This document shows, in pieces, positions 14,572 to 16,229 of a stretch of DNA of 16,229 bases; positions within the stretch are counted from its first letter, which is position 1; each line of letters begins with the position of its first letter. Under the pieces are notes generated by a model that ran no database searches, was not told where the DNA came from, and saw nothing but the letters and a program-made list of their open reading frames with translations. The stretch comes from Halobacteriales archaeon SW_9_67_25. GTDB lineage: Archaea > Halobacteriota > Halobacteria > Halobacteriales > Haloarculaceae. Made by a program: the position numbers and the translations under genes. Where the stretch lies: contig PXSU01000096.1 in the NCBI GenBank assembly GCA_003022745.1, positions 1-16,229 on the forward strand, written 5' to 3'.

Positions 14572-14844
14572 TCAGTCCACGACGACCTCGACGGGGTCGT
14601 CCTCCCCGCTCCCGGTCGCCGCGTCGCCGCCCCGTTTTTGCTGGACGAGGAGGAGTCCAGCGACCGCGAGCACGATCCAGGACCGCCAGTCGGCGAGGTT
14701 CAGCGTGTACCCGATGCCGAAGGGTTTCCTGACGAGCATCCCCTCCTCTGGCTGCCAGTACGACGACACCAGCCGGCGGAAACTCGGTTTCTCGAAGTTG
14801 TACGGGATACCGAAGATTTCGCCCGTGGGCGGTTTGTCTGCCAT
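14572..14844 (-). CDS. DUF5808 family membrane-associated small protein
   Basis: A 90-residue protein. PTGEIFGIPYNFEKPSFRRL, then YWQPEEGMLVRKPFGIGYTLN, is the core of the DUF5808 family. One hydrophobic segment follows (about 55-68, WIVLAVAGLLLVQQ) and then a charged tail. The function is unknown. It ends one base before the ITPase start, so the two are probably cotranscribed. A weak box, CATTACAC, lies about 25 bases upstream of the ATG. Confidence 0.85.
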   Translation of the reverse strand: MADKPPTGEIFGIPYNFEKPSFRRLVSSYWQPEEGMLVRKPFGIGYTLNLADWRSWIVLAVAGLLLVQQKRGGDAATGSGEDDPVEVVVD

Positions 14845-14999
14845 GCCCGGCCGTACGCTCCCGGGTGTAATGACCGTTTTGCACGGCGAGCGTCTCTGCA
14901 AAGAGAATTCGGTCCATCCCAGAAGGGAGAGACTGACGCAAAGACCGCCCGGAGCCAGACCACAAGGCATTCCTACCGACTTGGCCTGACTCCCACTGT
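14845..14999. promoter_or_regulatory. Divergent intergenic region between DUF5808 and the arylsulfotransferase-like gene
   Basis: 155 bases between divergent start codons must hold both promoters. On the minus strand CATTACAC near 14865-14872 has suitable spacing. On the plus strand no convincing TATA box is seen 25-30 bases before ATG 15000. No repeat or hairpin stands out. Confidence 0.45.
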
Positions 15000-16229
15000 A
15001 TGAACGTCCGGAAGCGCCTGGCGGGTGGCGAGTGGCCGCCGGGTCGGCGCGAAGTGTTGGGGTGGCTCCGCACCCACGCGGTGCTCGTGCTCGCGCTCGC
15101 GCTCTTGCTCCCTGCGGCCCACGCCGCGGTCGCCCCGCTCTCGCTCGGCCTCGGTCCCGGGACGGTCACCCAGCCGGCCGAGGAGCCGACCTACGTGAGC
15201 GTCCAGGGATTCAGGAAAGGCGGGGACGGCAACGAAAAAAAGCCCACCCGGCTCGTCGCCGCGACCGGTAACGCGGCCGTGGAGTGGCGCTACGAGGGGC
15301 AGAACGTCGAGTCGTTCTGGTTCTACGACATCGACCCCCTCCCGAACGGGAACCTGCTCGTCAGCACTACCAAGCCCGACCGGACGATGGTCATGGAGTT
15401 CGACCCTGGAGCGGTCGAACCGGTCTGGACCCACCACCTCCCCATCAACGACACCCACGACGTCGCGCGCCTGCCGGACGGCCGCCTCGTCGTTGCGAAC
15501 ATGCGCGAGTTCGAGGAGGGCGTCAGCGACGACCGCATCTTCGTCTACAACCGCACCGAAGGGCGCGTCGACTGGGAGTGGCGCTTCCGGGACCACTACC
15601 CCAACGACACCGACGGCGGCTTCAAGAAGGACTGGATACACGTCAACGACGTCGACCCCATCGGCGAGGAGGGACGGTACATCCTCACCTCGCCGCGCAA
15701 CTTCGACCAGGTGATCGTCGTCGACCGCGAGACCGACGAGGTCGTGATGCGCCTCGGCGAGGACGACAACCACACCATTCTCAACGAGCAACACAACCCC
15801 GACTACCTCGAACGCGCGGACGGGACGCCCGTGTTGCTCGTGGCCGACAGCGAGAACGACCGCGTCGTCGAGTACGAGCGCGACTGTGGCGACGCGGACC
15901 CGCGGCTGGGCGCGGACACGCCACCCGAAGAGTGCGGGTGGGACCGTGTCTGGACGGTCACGGGGTTCAACTGGCCACGGGACGCCGACCGCCTCCCGGA
16001 CGGGAACACCCTCGTGACGGACACCCTGAACCACCGCGTCGTGGAAATCACGCCCGAGGGCGAGGTCGTCTGGGAGTTCCAGGCGCCGTGGGGACCCTAC
16101 GACGCCGAACGGGGCGCCATGGAGTCGAACGGTCCGGCGATGGCCGACCGCGATGCTGGCGGGACGTCCGAAGTCCACGGCGGCGCCGATCAGGGCCCCC
16201 AGTCGCGGTTCAGCGTCGCGGACGCGATC
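15000..16229 (+). CDS. Arylsulfotransferase (ASST)-like beta-propeller protein, membrane-anchored (partial, 3' end outside window)
   Basis: 410 codons are open to the window end with no stop. A basic N-terminus is followed by one hydrophobic segment (about 27-47, VLVLALALLLPAAHAAVAP), so the protein is probably anchored with the bulk outside the cell. The rest is built of propeller-like repeats, each ending in a Pro-Asp/Asn-Gly turn: DPLPNGNLLVS (112-122), HDVARLPDGRLVVAN (153-167), HVNDVDPIGEEGRYILTS (214-231), EQHNPDYLERADGTPVLLVA (263-282) and DADRLPDGNTLVTDTLNHR (328-346). This pattern is found in haloarchaeal proteins of the ASST family. It may instead be a generic PQQ/NHL-like propeller without sulfotransferase activity. 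C296 and C312 could form a disulfide. Confidence 0.8.
   Translation, partial: MNVRKRLAGGEWPPGRREVLGWLRTHAVLVLALALLLPAAHAAVAPLSLGLGPGTVTQPAEEPTYVSVQGFRKGGDGNEKKPTRLVAATGNAAVEWRYEGQNVESFWFYDIDPLPNGNLLVSTTKPDRTMVMEFDPGAVEPVWTHHLPINDTHDVARLPDGRLVVANMREFEEGVSDDRIFVYNRTEGRVDWEWRFRDHYPNDTDGGFKKDWIHVNDVDPIGEEGRYILTSPRNFDQVIVVDRETDEVVMRLGEDDNHTILNEQHNPDYLERADGTPVLLVADSENDRVVEYERDCGDADPRLGADTPPEECGWDRVWTVTGFNWPRDADRLPDGNTLVTDTLNHRVVEITPEGEVVWEFQAPWGPYDAERGAMESNGPAMADRDAGGTSEVHGGADQGPQSRFSVADAI

Noticed and set aside
14973..16178. 401-codon minus-strand open frame
   Set aside because: Antisense to the propeller gene, whose signal segment and repeated turns are read on the plus strand.
1..16229. tRNA, rRNA or CRISPR array
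   Set aside because: No cloverleaf with a GTTC-type T loop, no ribosomal RNA core sequence and no regularly spaced repeats were seen. The only repeat pair is the two 88-base elements.

Overview
The window is haloarchaeal chromosome. Evidence: high GC with strong C/G third-position bias, acidic proteins rich in Asp and Glu, TATA-like boxes 25-29 bases upstream of many start codons (leaderless transcription, almost no Shine-Dalgarno sites), and family signatures such as Tfx, DUF5786, DUF5808 and a haloarchaeal-type 2-oxoacid dehydrogenase operon. Genus cannot be fixed from sequence alone.

Layout. Bases 1-84 hold what looks like the last codons of a histidine kinase, followed by an AT-richer stretch. 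On the minus strand come a MIF/4-OT-like tautomerase (222-620), a decayed fragment of a second TPP-dependent E1 alpha gene (692-1012), a Tfx-type regulator (1084-1581) and moaA (1633-2586). moaA appears to have lost about 30 codons in frame, including the TGG of its TGGEP motif. The centre (2812-10409, all minus strand) is a complete lipoyl-dependent 2-oxoacid dehydrogenase module. In transcription order it is lipA (lipoyl synthase), E1 alpha, E1 beta, E2, a soluble GAF histidine kinase, and E3 (lpdA). E1 alpha and E1 beta overlap by ATGA and E1 beta is one base from E2, so these form a tight operon. The kinase and lpdA sit after gaps of about 90-110 bases and may have their own promoters. LipA builds the lipoyl group carried by Lys42 of E2, E1 alpha/beta decarboxylate the 2-oxoacid, E2 transfers the acyl group to CoA, and E3 reoxidises the lipoyl arm.

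Two 88-base near-palindromic repeats (2729-2816 and 9394-9481), about 93% identical and in the same orientation, lie exactly at the 3' ends of lpdA and lipA and supply the TGA stop codon of both. They bracket the dehydrogenase operon.

The right third has a scar where a frameshifted, chemotaxis-transducer-like fragment (minus) meets a 5'-truncated glutamine synthetase gene (plus). A conserved housekeeping group follows: a small winged-helix protein (minus), DUF5786 and tryptophanyl-tRNA synthetase (plus), then an ITPase/RdgB homologue and a DUF5808 protein (minus). TrpRS carries an internal segment of about 230 bases with much lower GC and AGA/TTA codons, suggesting a mosaic. The window ends inside a membrane-anchored, arylsulfotransferase-like beta-propeller gene.

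No tRNA, rRNA, CRISPR array, transposase gene or replication origin was recognised. The most notable signals are the paired palindromic elements at stop codons, the deleted radical-SAM motif in MoaA, the mosaic TrpRS and the histidine kinase inside the dehydrogenase operon.
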